A stretch of 64,000 nucleotides of DNA, taken from Actinoallomurus spadix (lineage in GTDB: Bacteria > Actinomycetota > Actinomycetes > Streptosporangiales > Streptosporangiaceae). The stretch lies in the NCBI RefSeq assembly GCF_024055725.1, contig NZ_JAMXMX010000015.1, positions 62,001-126,000 on the forward strand, in the 5' to 3' direction. Each line of letters starts with the position of its first letter. Position 1 is the first letter of the stretch. This document shows positions 17,201 through 25,540 of the stretch, piece by piece. A program made the translations under genes and the position numbers. The notes under the pieces were generated by a model. The model made no database searches, was not told the origin of the DNA, and saw nothing but the letters and a program-made list of their open reading frames with translations.

Positions 17201-18616
17201 CTGAGCCGTCTCGGACCGGCGGCCGGCGGCGAGCAGCTCCGCCCGGACACCCGTGCGGAAGTCATGCGTCACGGTCACCGGCCCGGTGTCCAGCCGCCCG
17301 GCCCCGACCGGCCGGAGAAGACCACTGCCGATCACCTCTGACAGGTCCGAAGGCCGGGAGGACGGCAGCATGACGGCCTGGATGTGCCGCATCACGCGCA
17401 GGTGGAGGGGCACGGCCGCGAGGTAGACCGCGAGCCTGAAGGCGCTCGGCGAGGCCGCGGCGCGGAAGCGGCGTACGAGCTCGGACGGGTCGAGCGAGTC
17501 CGGCTTGTCCTCCGTCCCCCCGCCCGCCGGCCGGTGGTCCGGCCGGCAGAGCGCCACCGCGCCCCGCCACACGGAGGTCATTCCGCTGACGAAACGGGTC
17601 CAGCGATGGAGCTGGTCGGGCGTCATCTCGATGACCGGGACCGCCGGGCCCGCCGGGCCCGCCGAGTCGGCGCGGTAACGGTGATTGGACGCGGCGGGTT
17701 CCGGTGTCCGCAACACGTCCGGGACGGGGTTCAGGCCCGTACGACGCCATTGCCGCGCCGGGAGGGGATTGACGATGGCGACCGCGGCCGAGCGGGCCCA
17801 CAGGGCCACGGCCCGCTGGCCGGCTCCGTTGTGCCAGGCTTCGCCGACACCATCGCTGAGCACGAGGAGGAGCCGCCGCCCGGTCTCTCCCAGCCTGCTC
17901 AGCACGGCGGGGGCGAGCCGGGGCCCGTCCGGGGCGGAGGCCCGCAGCTCCGGGTCGGGCGCGTCCGTGTCGAACCTGTACGTGCGGATGAGACGGAACG
18001 CGGCCGTCGACTCCAGGAGACCGACGAATTCGCGCAGCTGAGGACGGTGCAGATAGGCGAACCGGCTGTCGTCCATCACGATGTCGAGGTCGAGCCATCG
18101 CTCGCCGGCCGGGCGGCATTCCGGCAGCCACAGCCCGTCCTCGGCCGCGCGTTCGGCGGTCGCGATCTCATCGATCTCGACCTCACCGCGCCGGGACTCC
18201 GTGCGGCGCTTGAGCGGGCGTAGCGCCCGGGCCAGCCCCCTCTGGTCGAGCAGGTGGGAAGGCTCGCCGAAACCGGTGGCGGGGCCGTCGCTCACCACGA
18301 GCGGCGCCGGGCCCGCGGACAGGGCCGGGACGAGCGGTTCGCGTGCCCCTGGCGGGCCTCCGGGCAGGTCATCGCTCAGCGCGGATTCGTCCGGCGGCGG
18401 GAGCGGGTCGTGTTCCGCCGCGGACTGCGGGACCGGCGGGACGGCGGGGGCCTTCGCGGGCTTCTCGTCCGGCCCCGCGTCACCACGGCGCTGGGCGGCC
18501 GCCGCCTGCTGAGCCGCGAGCCACACGGCGTCGCCCACTTCCGACCAGGAGAGCCTGTAGGGGGGTGGACTGCTCTCGCCCCCCGGCAGCACGGAGTCGG
18601 CCGGTCGGGATGTCAC
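14279..18616 (-). CDS. SAV_2336/degenerate vWA - NB-ARC - TPR giant signalling protein
   Basis: Large cytoplasmic protein of 1445 residues. Residues about 1-130 are proline-rich; about 170-480 match the SAV_2336 N-terminal domain family and read like a degenerate von Willebrand A domain (DIVMDDSRF in place of DxSxS, then LLLVLSDGVGEAW). NB-ARC ATPase follows around 630-900: Walker A HGMGGVGKSQ at about 660, Walker B-like WLLIFDNAEDL, GPGKVLVTSRNP, and LPLAIEQAA. From about 1040 to the end come some ten kinesin-light-chain-type TPRs of 42 residues (for example HPNTLAAGLNLAVALRLMGQ). The same architecture occurs in the TPR protein of FxSxx-COOH loci, but no FxSxx peptide or radical SAM gene is here. 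GTG start overlaps the MoxR stop. Probable sensor/oligomerisation hub of the VMAP system. Confidence 0.85.
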   Translation of the reverse strand: MTSRPADSVLPGGESSPPPYRLSWSEVGDAVWLAAQQAAAAQRRGDAGPDEKPAKAPAVPPVPQSAAEHDPLPPPDESALSDDLPGGPPGAREPLVPALSAGPAPLVVSDGPATGFGEPSHLLDQRGLARALRPLKRRTESRRGEVEIDEIATAERAAEDGLWLPECRPAGERWLDLDIVMDDSRFAYLHRPQLREFVGLLESTAAFRLIRTYRFDTDAPDPELRASAPDGPRLAPAVLSRLGETGRRLLLVLSDGVGEAWHNGAGQRAVALWARSAAVAIVNPLPARQWRRTGLNPVPDVLRTPEPAASNHRYRADSAGPAGPAVPVIEMTPDQLHRWTRFVSGMTSVWRGAVALCRPDHRPAGGGTEDKPDSLDPSELVRRFRAAASPSAFRLAVYLAAVPLHLRVMRHIQAVMLPSSRPSDLSEVIGSGLLRPVGAGRLDTGPVTVTHDFRTGVRAELLAAGRRSETAQVLLALADCLADRVDVLGRLPELLRRPGEAKVPAVPAGSAAFVDPVRQALQALSGPYLRPALRLGDELRKLGQNGATHPVTRAEAESDDLMTDRNHMLSEDTMALPSDEVAVATPLEESFASEPIAPFPGVSVSVRTVPPAEERDPNEPPPVWGNVPPRNINFTGREELLTDLHQRLRAGTTAVLPHALHGMGGVGKSQLAIEYVYRHTTDYDLIWWVPAEGTGQVRQSLTELAAQLGLPVAGEVNVAVPAALEALRIGRPYRNWLLIFDNAEDLDSVRQFFPTDGPGKVLVTSRNPHWSHVAHTLEVDVFDRAESTELLRMRDPDLDDKTAGELASALGDLPLAIEQAAVWLAETGMPVGEYLELFSEKASELMAQGAPPDYPVPVAAAWNVSLERLHETDPAALQLLRVCAFFAPEPISRRLLSGGRHIDGPEELVRTLADPIRLGRALRAINQYALAKISHRHNTVQLHRLVQRVLLDQLTPQETAELRHCAHMLLANSDPNDPESPDTWPLYASLLPHVEFTRLIECDDPWAHQLVINLFDFLYRWGDYQGYEDLARRTFKVWTERLGERHEQTLVAELKLGKALRTLGHYSEAYRHDLHAREILVADLGDDHERSLEAQGYICADLRCLGKFGEALEINQQLYAAARRRFGPDDPFTLEHAFFLGMILRLNGQPKEAEELDQDTHRRRSRVLGEDHLNTFSALAAMAVDGMELGRFRESRDLQRQITQRMRMKYGDSHPGTIENLNALSAMERRAGDHDEALRLSTQALELSRARYGDGSPDSVAAALNHTVSLRQAGDLAGAVELGRTVRDQYVGLYGAEHPNTLAAGLNLAVALRLMGQVTKARELNEEILSDLVRQLGLGHPRSLACAINLASDIFAMGDAETARQRDVETLEHARQSGGDDHPTTLACALNLALDLRALGEDAEAEARFTDTLARYRRVLGDAHPATISGGKYIRANCDIYLIIA

Positions 18617-19713
18617 TCAGGCACCGCCGACTGGCTCAAGCGTTTCCAGAGCAGGTCCAGCAGTCGTTCGCCCGGGTCGCCGGCGCGGTAGGCGCCCGAG
18701 GTCGCCAGGAAGACGGCGTTCAGCAACTGGTCGGCCGCGATCTCCGGCCGAGTGCGCCGGAGGGCGACGAATCGCCCGAGCAGCTCCTCCGTCTGCGCGT
18801 CCGCCGCCTCCGCGAGGTGGGCGGTCACCATGTCGACCAGTTGCTCCTCGGTCGGCGGCCGCAGCTCGAAGCGGATGCACCGGCGCAGGAACGCGGGCGG
18901 GAACTCGCGCTCGCCGTTGCTGGTGATGATGACGACGGGGAACGCGCGGCATCGGACGAGCCCGCGCTCGACCTCCGCGGTCGCATCGCCGTCGGCGGTG
19001 TGGACCCTGACTTCGGGCCACCGGCCGCGCACCCGGACGAGCTCGGGGATGGAGTATTCACCGTCTTCGAGGACGTCCAGGAGGTCGTTGGGGAGGTCGC
19101 CGTCTCCCTTGTCCAGCTCGTCGATCAGCAGGACCCGCGGCAGCTCGAAGGGCAACAGCGCGGTGCCGAGCGGACCGAGCTGGATGTACTCGCCGATCGT
19201 CGGCTCGTCCTCACCGCGGTGGCGGTTGACCGCGGCGTCCTGGGCGCGGCCGATGGCGTCGTAGTCGTACAGCCCCGACCGTCGCGTGCTCCGGCTGCTG
19301 ATCGGCCACCGGAGCACGCGGCCGAGCTTCAGCTCGCGGCTGATCCGGTAGGCGAGGCTCGACTTGCCCACCCCGGGACGACCGGTCACCAGCAACGGCC
19401 GGCGGAGGTAGATCGCCGCGTTGACCGCGTCGGCCTCCTCGGGGTCCGCGTGACGCGAAGGGCCACCGGCGAGCCGGCCGAGTCGCCGGTCCGACTCTTC
19501 GGGTTCGTCCGGCGGTGGCGGCTGAACGGGCTCTCCGGTGAACGTCCGCCACGGGGGCGGCGGGGGCAGCACATCGCTCAGGCGCACGTCGTGCAGCGGA
19601 CGGCCGGTGCCGCGGTAGATCCACCACGTGGGTGTCGGGGACAAGGGCGCGTCGCCGTGCGGTTGGCCGTGCTCGGCTGCTGGCCGTACGCCAGGTGACT
19701 GGTCGGCGCCCAT
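18613..19713 (-). CDS. MoxR-type AAA+ ATPase
   Basis: AAA+ ATPase of 366 residues, expected to act as an NTP-driven chaperone on a vWA partner. After a proline-rich N-terminal 90 residues come Walker A TGRPGVGKSS (about residue 110), Walker B VLLIDELDKGD with the following PNDLLDVLEDG, sensor 1 IITSNGEREFPPAFLRR and a C-terminal lid with sensor 2. MoxR ATPases typically pair with vWA proteins; here the next gene starts within its stop codon (GTGA) and encodes a vWA-like domain. The VMAP genes lie upstream in the same orientation after a 197-base gap, which could hold a separate promoter. Confidence 0.88.
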   Translation of the reverse strand: MGADQSPGVRPAAEHGQPHGDAPLSPTPTWWIYRGTGRPLHDVRLSDVLPPPPPWRTFTGEPVQPPPPDEPEESDRRLGRLAGGPSRHADPEEADAVNAAIYLRRPLLVTGRPGVGKSSLAYRISRELKLGRVLRWPISSRSTRRSGLYDYDAIGRAQDAAVNRHRGEDEPTIGEYIQLGPLGTALLPFELPRVLLIDELDKGDGDLPNDLLDVLEDGEYSIPELVRVRGRWPEVRVHTADGDATAEVERGLVRCRAFPVVIITSNGEREFPPAFLRRCIRFELRPPTEEQLVDMVTAHLAEAADAQTEELLGRFVALRRTRPEIAADQLLNAVFLATSGAYRAGDPGERLLDLLWKRLSQSAVPE

Positions 19714-19910
19714 GAAAGAGCGACCCCTTCTATCGCGTGAGTCGTTCCGGTAGGGGATAGGTTCGCTGCATGACAGGACTCGAATATCGACAACTGACGA
19801 GACGCCCTTGCATCAGCATCCCGCGACGCCATGTGATGCGCAAGCGGATGTGCTGATTTGGAACGCTCTATTCCGTGATTCAGAGCGGTCCTCATCACCG
19901 GCCGATCGCG

Positions 19911-21341
19911 TCAGGGAGGTTGTATCGGGCCGTCCACATCGAGGAAGTGCCCGTGATCATCCCAGAGAAGGGAGATGTGCAGGCCGTAGGCGGAGGTCGC
20001 GCCCTCCGCGATAATCGCGTCCTGCCGCAGCCGTTTGATCTCCGGCGGCAGGCGGCGGGCATTGATGGCGCCTATCGCGGCACCGAAATCGGCCGTAGAG
20101 TCCGAATCCCGACACCACAACACCACTGGCAGACCTGCGTGCAGCGCAGTTCTCAGCTGTGATCGACCGGGATCCACTTCCGGCGACGAGTCCAGGATAC
20201 AGGCGACGGCCGCGGCTTGATCAAGATAAGCGCGGAGTTTTCGGGCGTCTCCGTTGAACTCCGGTGGCGTCGGATGGATTCGGCAGTCGTGACTGGGATC
20301 CGCGAGCATCCGGGACCTGCGACGCCAGGCATGGTGCCACGACGTTTTCGAAAGTCGATCCCGGCTGCGCACGACCACTTCGAACTCCGCACCGATCGGA
20401 ATCGACTGATCGTCAAGGGGATCACGGAACCACTGGTCGACGTCGAGGTTGATGAGTTCGAACGGCAGCACGAACTCGATGGTCAGGGGGTCGTTGAACC
20501 GGCTCGCCCAGTCCGAGACGGCCTCCTGTATCAGGTCGGCCACGCGATCGCGGATGTCGTCGCCCCCGCAGCCCTCCACCGTTCCGGCCGGTTCGGGACG
20601 CCACTCGGCCGGGTGGCACTGCCTCCAGTGCGTGATGACGTACTTCCCCGGCCCCTCGGTCAGCGACGGCTCGATCATGACGATCAGATGCAGCGGAAGG
20701 CCGGCGGCGGGCCACCTGCGGTCGTCACGGAGCGCCTGGAGGGAGTCGGCCGCCTCCTCCGCTCCCACGGCGCGGAGCAGCTCCGTCTGGTGGGCGATCC
20801 ACGCCCGGAGGTCCTCCGCCACGCCCTTGGCCTCGGGGGCCTGGGCGAAGAGCGTCGCGAACAGGAGATGCGGCGGCGTGCCGTCGGGCCGGGCGTTCGC
20901 GTCGAGCAGGATCGAGAACGCCTCCCACGCGTCATGCAGGTGGCCGGGAGGCGTCTGGGTCCCGCCGCAGGCGATGTAGAAGATCCGTGTCAGCTGCGGG
21001 ATCGTACGGCCCTCCAGCAGCCGGCGGACGGCCGTGCAGTCGGCTGCGGGCAGGACCTCCTCGACCGGGCTGACCAGGCGCCGTACGAGGGCGGTGCCCG
21101 GCAGCTCCTTGGCGACGAAATCGAGGAAACGGACCATCGCCTTCAACGCGCCCGGCCGGTCCGCGCACGCCGCCACCACGTTGTAGAGGTGGATCTTGGG
21201 ATAGTCCGAGTCCCGTACGTCCAGGGGGCCGTCCAGCTCGCGCCCGATGTGATCGACCATCGCGTCGCGGTACGACCGGTCGAGCAGCACGGGAATGCTT
21301 ACCAGCGCCTCGGCGATCCGAGGCACATCGACGCCGGTCAC
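19911..21341 (-). CDS. EAD2 - VMAP-C protein (vWA-MoxR-associated protein)
   Basis: Protein of 476 residues. The first 90 residues match effector-associated domain 2, an adaptor of conflict systems (IAEALVSIPVLLDRSYRDAM, NVVAACADRPGALKAMVRFL). The C-terminal 260 residues match the VMAP C-terminal domain as I know it: HWRQCHPAEWRPEPAGT, FVLPFELINLDVDQWF, EFEVVVRSRDRL, then WHHAWRRRSRML and a final block with LPVVLWCRD and HISLLWDDHGHFLDV. VMAP proteins are the third component of vWA-MoxR ternary systems; their biochemical activity is unsettled. I chose GTG 21341 because it overlaps the upstream stop by 4 bases; GTG 21362 would add 7 residues. Confidence 0.82.
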   Translation of the reverse strand: MTGVDVPRIAEALVSIPVLLDRSYRDAMVDHIGRELDGPLDVRDSDYPKIHLYNVVAACADRPGALKAMVRFLDFVAKELPGTALVRRLVSPVEEVLPAADCTAVRRLLEGRTIPQLTRIFYIACGGTQTPPGHLHDAWEAFSILLDANARPDGTPPHLLFATLFAQAPEAKGVAEDLRAWIAHQTELLRAVGAEEAADSLQALRDDRRWPAAGLPLHLIVMIEPSLTEGPGKYVITHWRQCHPAEWRPEPAGTVEGCGGDDIRDRVADLIQEAVSDWASRFNDPLTIEFVLPFELINLDVDQWFRDPLDDQSIPIGAEFEVVVRSRDRLSKTSWHHAWRRRSRMLADPSHDCRIHPTPPEFNGDARKLRAYLDQAAAVACILDSSPEVDPGRSQLRTALHAGLPVVLWCRDSDSTADFGAAIGAINARRLPPEIKRLRQDAIIAEGATSAYGLHISLLWDDHGHFLDVDGPIQPP

Positions 21342-22219
21342 GTCGAGCCGTTCCGCAGCCACGGGGCCGCGATCTCTCGTACCCGTCTCATGGGCAGTGA
21401 GTCGCCTTCGACGAAGGTGAGCACCTCGATCAGCTCTCGCACCCCTCCCGGGTGATCGTCACAGGTGCGGACCAGGCCGAGCAGGTGGAGCCGGGCCCGC
21501 GCGTCGTACCGGACCGTCGCCGCGATGTCGCGGCGGAGCTGACCGATGACCGAGGTCCGGCCGGCGTCATCGGCGAGCGAGGGAACCGCCTCCAGCGCAC
21601 GGACCAGCGCGAGGACGTCCCCCTCTCCCGCCGGCGCCACCGCTCCTCCTACCGGCGCCACCGCTCCTCCCGCCGGCGCCACCGCTCCTCCCGCCGGCAC
21701 CTCCGCGCCCGAGGCGCGCAGAGCGCGCACCTCGGCCAGCACGGCGTCGGCGTTGAGCTGGGCGGCGAGCGGGGCGAGACCCGCGTTCATCGTGGCGGCG
21801 CGCTGGAGGGCCGTGATGAACAGGTCGGGGAGCACATTGAGGGCATGCGCCGGATCGAGCCCGATCTGCTCGAAATAGGATTGGCCGGATACCGCGATAT
21901 CCGGGTCGGCCAGCGGGCGGAGTTGCTCGCGGATATTTTCGACGAGCGCCTCTCGGACGGAGGAACGCCCCTCGCCGCCGTCATTCACCACGACGGGCGA
22001 CATCTCGAATCGTTCCACGATGGCCCTGGTGACGTGCTCACGCCGATTCGCCGGAAGCGGTGCGACGAACGTTCCGATGGCCTCGTCCATCGCCTCCGCG
22101 AGCGCCCGACGTTCAGGTGGACCGAAAATCCTTTTTGAAACCACCCGCAAAGTGCGGTCTCCGAGGAGTTGAACGAGCCAGCCGACGATCGCTTCCGTGA
22201 GCACACTCCGATTGTGCAT
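21338..22219 (-). CDS. Helical-domain protein with C-terminal EAD2 adaptor
   Basis: Protein of 293 residues, first gene of the minus-strand VMAP locus. The N-terminal 170 residues are predicted helical (LVQLLGDRTLRVVSKRIFG, RRALAEAMDEAI, ALNVLPDLFITALQRAA) and do not match an enzyme I recognise; they resemble N-terminal helical modules of actinobacterial NACHT-like proteins. A linker of AVAPAGG repeats follows, then an EAD2 domain (LVRALEAVPSLADDAGRTSV, LLGLVRTCDDHPGGVRELIE). EAD2 in two adjacent genes suggests homotypic pairing. ATG 22219 has GGGTGA 5 bases upstream; GTG 22228 and GTG 22204 are alternatives. Its effector or sensor role is unknown. Confidence 0.72.
   Translation of the reverse strand: MHNRSVLTEAIVGWLVQLLGDRTLRVVSKRIFGPPERRALAEAMDEAIGTFVAPLPANRREHVTRAIVERFEMSPVVVNDGGEGRSSVREALVENIREQLRPLADPDIAVSGQSYFEQIGLDPAHALNVLPDLFITALQRAATMNAGLAPLAAQLNADAVLAEVRALRASGAEVPAGGAVAPAGGAVAPVGGAVAPAGEGDVLALVRALEAVPSLADDAGRTSVIGQLRRDIAATVRYDARARLHLLGLVRTCDDHPGGVRELIEVLTFVEGDSLPMRRVREIAAPWLRNGST
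21629..21709 (-). repeat. 21-bp tandem repeats encoding the AVAPAGG linker
   Basis: Copies at 21629-21649, 21650-21670 and 21671-21691 share CCGGCGCCACCGCTCCTCC, with a decayed fourth to about 21709. Read on the minus strand each gives seven residues of the type GGAVAPA between the helical domain and EAD2. Copy number is likely to vary. Confidence 0.85.
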
Positions 22220-22699
22220 CAGAGTCACCCGGTTAAGACGAAAATGGTCCAGGAGCCGTCTTTCGTAACGGAGGTCCCGGGAGTCGCGACCCGCCCGTCA
22301 TGGCCTCGGTGCGGCCGCGGCGAAGAATTTCGCCGAAGAATCGCGCCGGACCTCAGGCCGACCTGCGGGGCGAGAGCAGCAGGCCGACGATGGCCGGCGA
22401 AGTGGCCAGAATGCCGAGGTGGTGGGCGATCACGCCCGCGCTACGTCACCCGGCGTACGCCCCCGCCGGCCGGAGCCCGGACCCGTACCGTCCGGCGTCG
22501 TGAAAGCTTCACCGTTTTCATAGGCGCTGACCTGCGTGAACGCTGACAGAGACCGGACCCGGTTGACCCTCCGGGGACGCCGTCTCCACGATGACCGGCA
22601 GACGCACCTCGATCCGCCGGCGTGATCGGGGATCCTCCGCCCCCCTTCCGGTTCATCGACGCGGCAGTACAGCAGAGTCCCTCACGGAAAGGACGGAAC
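22220..22699. other. Divergent intergenic region between VMAP locus and cellulase
   Basis: About 480 bases without a supported gene. It should carry promoters for both the VMAP operon (minus) and the cellulase (plus). The only structure noticed is the small inverted repeat GTGAAAGCTTCAC at about 22500. No CebR-type TGGGAGCGCTCCCA box was seen. Confidence 0.5.
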
Positions 22700-24043
22700 A
22701 TGCGCGACCTCCCCTGGCGTGCCGGCCGCTGGAAAGCGGCCATCGCCACGATGGCCGTCGCCTGCGCGGCCGTCACCGCCGGTCTGGTCACCGGCGACGC
22801 CCAGGCCGGCACGCTGTCCGGCAGCCTCTATCGCGACCCGAGCTCCCAGGTCGTCCGGTGGGTCCAGGCCAACTCGGGCGACGCGCGTACCCCTGTCATC
22901 CGTGACAAGGTCGCCAGTCAGCCACAGGCCCGCTGGCTGGCGGCGTTCGATCCCGGCACGGTGACCTCCGAGGTCGCCGGCGTGGTCAACGCCGCGAGCT
23001 CCGCGAACCAGATCCCCGTGCTGGCGGTGTACGAGATCCCCAATCGCGACTGCGGCGGCGCCAGCGCCGGCGGCGCCCCCGACTACACCCAGTACCAGCA
23101 GTGGGTCTCGGCGTTCGCCCAGGGGATGGGCGGTCGTACGGTCATCGTGATCCTGGAGACCGACGCGCTCGCCCTGCAGACCTGCCTGAGCGGTTCCGAG
23201 GTGGGGGCCCGTGACCAGGCGATCTCCCAGGCCGTACAGACGATCAAACGGGCCGATTCGAACGCCAAGGTGTACCTCGACGGCGGTCACTCGGCCTGGA
23301 ACTCCGCCACCGAGCAGGGAAGCCGCCTCAAGGCCGCAGGCGTCCAGTACGCCGACGGGTTCTTCACCAACGTGTCGAACTTCCAGCCGCTGTCGAACGA
23401 GGCGGCGTACGGCCGGTCGATCATCTCCTACCTGCAGTCCCAGGGCATCTCCGGCAAGCACCAGATCATCGACACCAGCCGCAACGGCGGTTCCGTCGGC
23501 GCGCAGGGCGACTGGTGCGGCGACGACAACACCGACCACCGCATCGGCGCCTACCCGACCCTCGACACCGGCGACCAGAACGTCGACGGCTACCTGTGGA
23601 TCAAACCGCCGGGTGAGGCCGACGGCTGCGCCTACCCGGCCGGGAACTTCGTTCCCGACCTCGCCTACAACCTCGCCAAGGACGCTCCCAACCCGCCGAC
23701 CTCGCCCGGTCCGACACCGACGACCACACCGACCCCGCCTCCGGGCGGCCGTACCTGCACGGCGACCTACCAGACGACGAGCTCCTGGCAGGGAGGCTTC
23801 CAAGGCCAGATCTCCGTCACCGCCGGAAGCTCCGCGATCAGCGGCTGGAAGCTCACCATTCCGCTGCCCGGCGGCGTCTCGATCGGCCAGCTCTGGAACG
23901 GCACCCTGACCACCAGCGGTTCCACCGCCACCGTCACGAACGTGTCGTGGAACGGCACGCTCGCGGCCGGTGCCACCGCCCAGATCGGCTTCACCGCCAC
24001 CGGCACCGCCTCCTCCCTCACCCCCGCCTGCACCGCATCGTGA
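22700..24043 (+). CDS. Secreted GH6 cellulase with CBM2
   Basis: Exported glycoside hydrolase of 447 residues, expected to cleave beta-1,4-glucan by inversion. A signal peptide covers about residues 1-36 (basic RAGRWK, hydrophobic core, cleavage after DAQA). The GH6 domain (about 40-335) shows AVYEIPNRDCGG, VILETDALAL (catalytic acid region, usual E-P-D here E-T-D), YLDGGHSAW, FFTNVSNF, DTSRNG and LWIKPPGEADG. A Pro/Thr linker is followed by a family 2 cellulose-binding module (about 352-447) framed by cysteines CTATYQ and PACTAS, with binding tryptophans such as SSWQGGF and LWNG. Good ribosome site GGAAAGGACGGA. Probably an endoglucanase or cellobiohydrolase; which cannot be told. Confidence 0.93.
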   Translation: MRDLPWRAGRWKAAIATMAVACAAVTAGLVTGDAQAGTLSGSLYRDPSSQVVRWVQANSGDARTPVIRDKVASQPQARWLAAFDPGTVTSEVAGVVNAASSANQIPVLAVYEIPNRDCGGASAGGAPDYTQYQQWVSAFAQGMGGRTVIVILETDALALQTCLSGSEVGARDQAISQAVQTIKRADSNAKVYLDGGHSAWNSATEQGSRLKAAGVQYADGFFTNVSNFQPLSNEAAYGRSIISYLQSQGISGKHQIIDTSRNGGSVGAQGDWCGDDNTDHRIGAYPTLDTGDQNVDGYLWIKPPGEADGCAYPAGNFVPDLAYNLAKDAPNPPTSPGPTPTTTPTPPPGGRTCTATYQTTSSWQGGFQGQISVTAGSSAISGWKLTIPLPGGVSIGQLWNGTLTTSGSTATVTNVSWNGTLAAGATAQIGFTATGTASSLTPACTAS

Positions 24044-24104
24044 ACGGCGCGCGGGCCCGACTCGAAGCCCACGGCGGTGACGGTCGGGTCCGCGCCGCAT
24101 CGAA

Positions 24105-24121
24105 GGCCCGCCAGGCGGGCC
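24105..24121. terminator. Possible terminator after the cellulase gene
   Basis: GGCCCGCCAGGCGGGCC is a perfect palindrome with 8-base arms, 62 bases past the cellulase stop. The loop is very short and no T-run follows, so this is tentative. Confidence 0.35.
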
Positions 24122-24287
24122 CGGCCCCGTACGCAGGGGGAAGCCGCTGGTGAGCGGCCCCGGTTCGGTTAGGGTCGAGAGAAAGACAGCGCGGATCCGG
24201 CCACTGCCCCGGACGTCTCGTGACGGCGGTCACCGGCGCTGCCCGGCGGTCCGCGACGGCACCAGATCCCCGCCGAGGGAGCCTGCC

Positions 24288-25499
24288 ATGCTCTCAGAAC
24301 AGTCCCGGCCCGTCGTCGCGGCGACGCTTCCGGTGGTCGCCGAGCACATCGGTGAGATCGCCCAGCGCTTCTACGAGCACATGTTCCGAGTGCATCCCGA
24401 GCTCCTGGACGGCACCTTCAACCGGGGGAACCAGGCCAGCGGGGAGCAGCAGCTCGCACTGGCCGGTTCGGTGGCGGCGTACGCCGGCAAGCTGCTGGAG
24501 ACGCCGCAGCGGACGCCGGAGCACCTGCTGTCCCGGATCGCGCACAAGCACGCGTCGCTCGGTATCCGCCCCGATCAGTACCAGATCGTCAACGACCACC
24601 TGATGTGGGCGATCGCCGACGTCCTCGGGGAGACCGTCACCCCGCAGGTCGCCGCCGCCTGGAACGAGGTCTACTGGCTGATGGCCCACAGCCTCATCCA
24701 CGAGGAGCGCGGCCTGTACGGCGCCCGCGGGGTCACGCCCGAGACCGTGTGGCGGCCGTGGGAGGTCGAGAAGAAGTTCCGGGAGACCCGGGACGTCGTC
24801 ACCTTCGTGGTCAAGCGGATCGACGATCGCCTGGTGAAGACCTCACTGCCCGGTCAGTACGTCACGGTCCGGATGCGGATGCCGGACGGGATCCTCCAGC
24901 CGCGCCAGTACAGCCTGACGCGGGCCGATGACGGGTGCCATCGCCAGTTCTCGGTGAAGCGGATCCAGGCCGACGACGGTAGGCCGGCCGGCGAGATGTC
25001 GACGCTCCTGCACGATGCGGTGAACGTGGGCGACGTCCTGACGATGTCGCTCCCGTATGGGAACGTCGTGCTCGACGACTCCGGACGGCCCGTCGTCTTC
25101 GCCTCGGCGGGGATCGGGATCACCCCGATGGCCGGAATGCTCTCCCACCTGGAGAAGGCCGAGTCCAGGCTGCCCATCACGATGCTTCACGCCGATTATG
25201 AAGAGGCCACCTTTCCCCTGCGCCGCCAAGTGCTCAATGACATCGTGGAGCTGCCGCACGCGGAGCTGTACGTCTGGTACGAGAAGGGCGCGCACAGCAT
25301 CGAACCGGTGAACGGCGTCTTCGCCGGGATCATGGACCTGTCCGTGGTCGACCTGCCGGGCAACGCGATCTACTACCTGTGCGGTCCGATGCCGTTCATG
25401 CGGGCGCTGCGGAGTGCGCTCCTCGCGCGGGGCGTCGTACCCGGCGACATCCACTACGAGGTCTTCGGCCCCGACCTCTGGCAGGCCGACCTGGACTGA
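24288..25499 (+). CDS. hmp: Flavohaemoprotein (nitric oxide dioxygenase, Hmp type)
   Basis: Cytoplasmic enzyme of 403 residues that converts NO and O2 to nitrate using NAD(P)H. An N-terminal globin (1-140) has the B10 tyrosine in RFYEHMF and the proximal histidine in HKHASLGI; the FAD-binding domain (150-255) carries PRQYSLTRA; and the NAD domain (265-403) has FASAGIGITPM, YLCGPMPFM and the terminal EVFGPD. All three Hmp modules are complete. ATG 24288 is preceded by GAGGGAG at 7 bases. It stands alone as a transcript after the cellulase; no NsrR-type gene is next to it. The globin is a little short at the N-terminus but keeps the key residues. Confidence 0.92.
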   Translation: MLSEQSRPVVAATLPVVAEHIGEIAQRFYEHMFRVHPELLDGTFNRGNQASGEQQLALAGSVAAYAGKLLETPQRTPEHLLSRIAHKHASLGIRPDQYQIVNDHLMWAIADVLGETVTPQVAAAWNEVYWLMAHSLIHEERGLYGARGVTPETVWRPWEVEKKFRETRDVVTFVVKRIDDRLVKTSLPGQYVTVRMRMPDGILQPRQYSLTRADDGCHRQFSVKRIQADDGRPAGEMSTLLHDAVNVGDVLTMSLPYGNVVLDDSGRPVVFASAGIGITPMAGMLSHLEKAESRLPITMLHADYEEATFPLRRQVLNDIVELPHAELYVWYEKGAHSIEPVNGVFAGIMDLSVVDLPGNAIYYLCGPMPFMRALRSALLARGVVPGDIHYEVFGPDLWQADLD

Positions 25500-25540
25500 C
25501 CCGTACGCCGCCGGGGGTCGCGCGTCGCGGGACGGGGCGC

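Noticed and set aside
21629-21709. CRISPR array
   Set aside because: The repeats are contiguous 21-mers in frame inside a gene, without spacers; the same holds for 58799-58912.
14279-22219. FxSxx-COOH ribosomal peptide system
   Set aside because: The large TPR protein resembles that system's TPR component, but no FxSxx peptide, radical SAM or FxsC-like gene is present; VMAP and EAD2 genes fit better.
22353-22433. Minus-strand 26-residue hydrophobic microORF (IAHHLGILATSPAIVGLLL)
   Set aside because: No Shine-Dalgarno and too short to judge; could be chance in a GC-rich divergent region.
22500-22699. CebR operator upstream of the cellulase
   Set aside because: No TGGGAGCGCTCCCA-like sequence was found.
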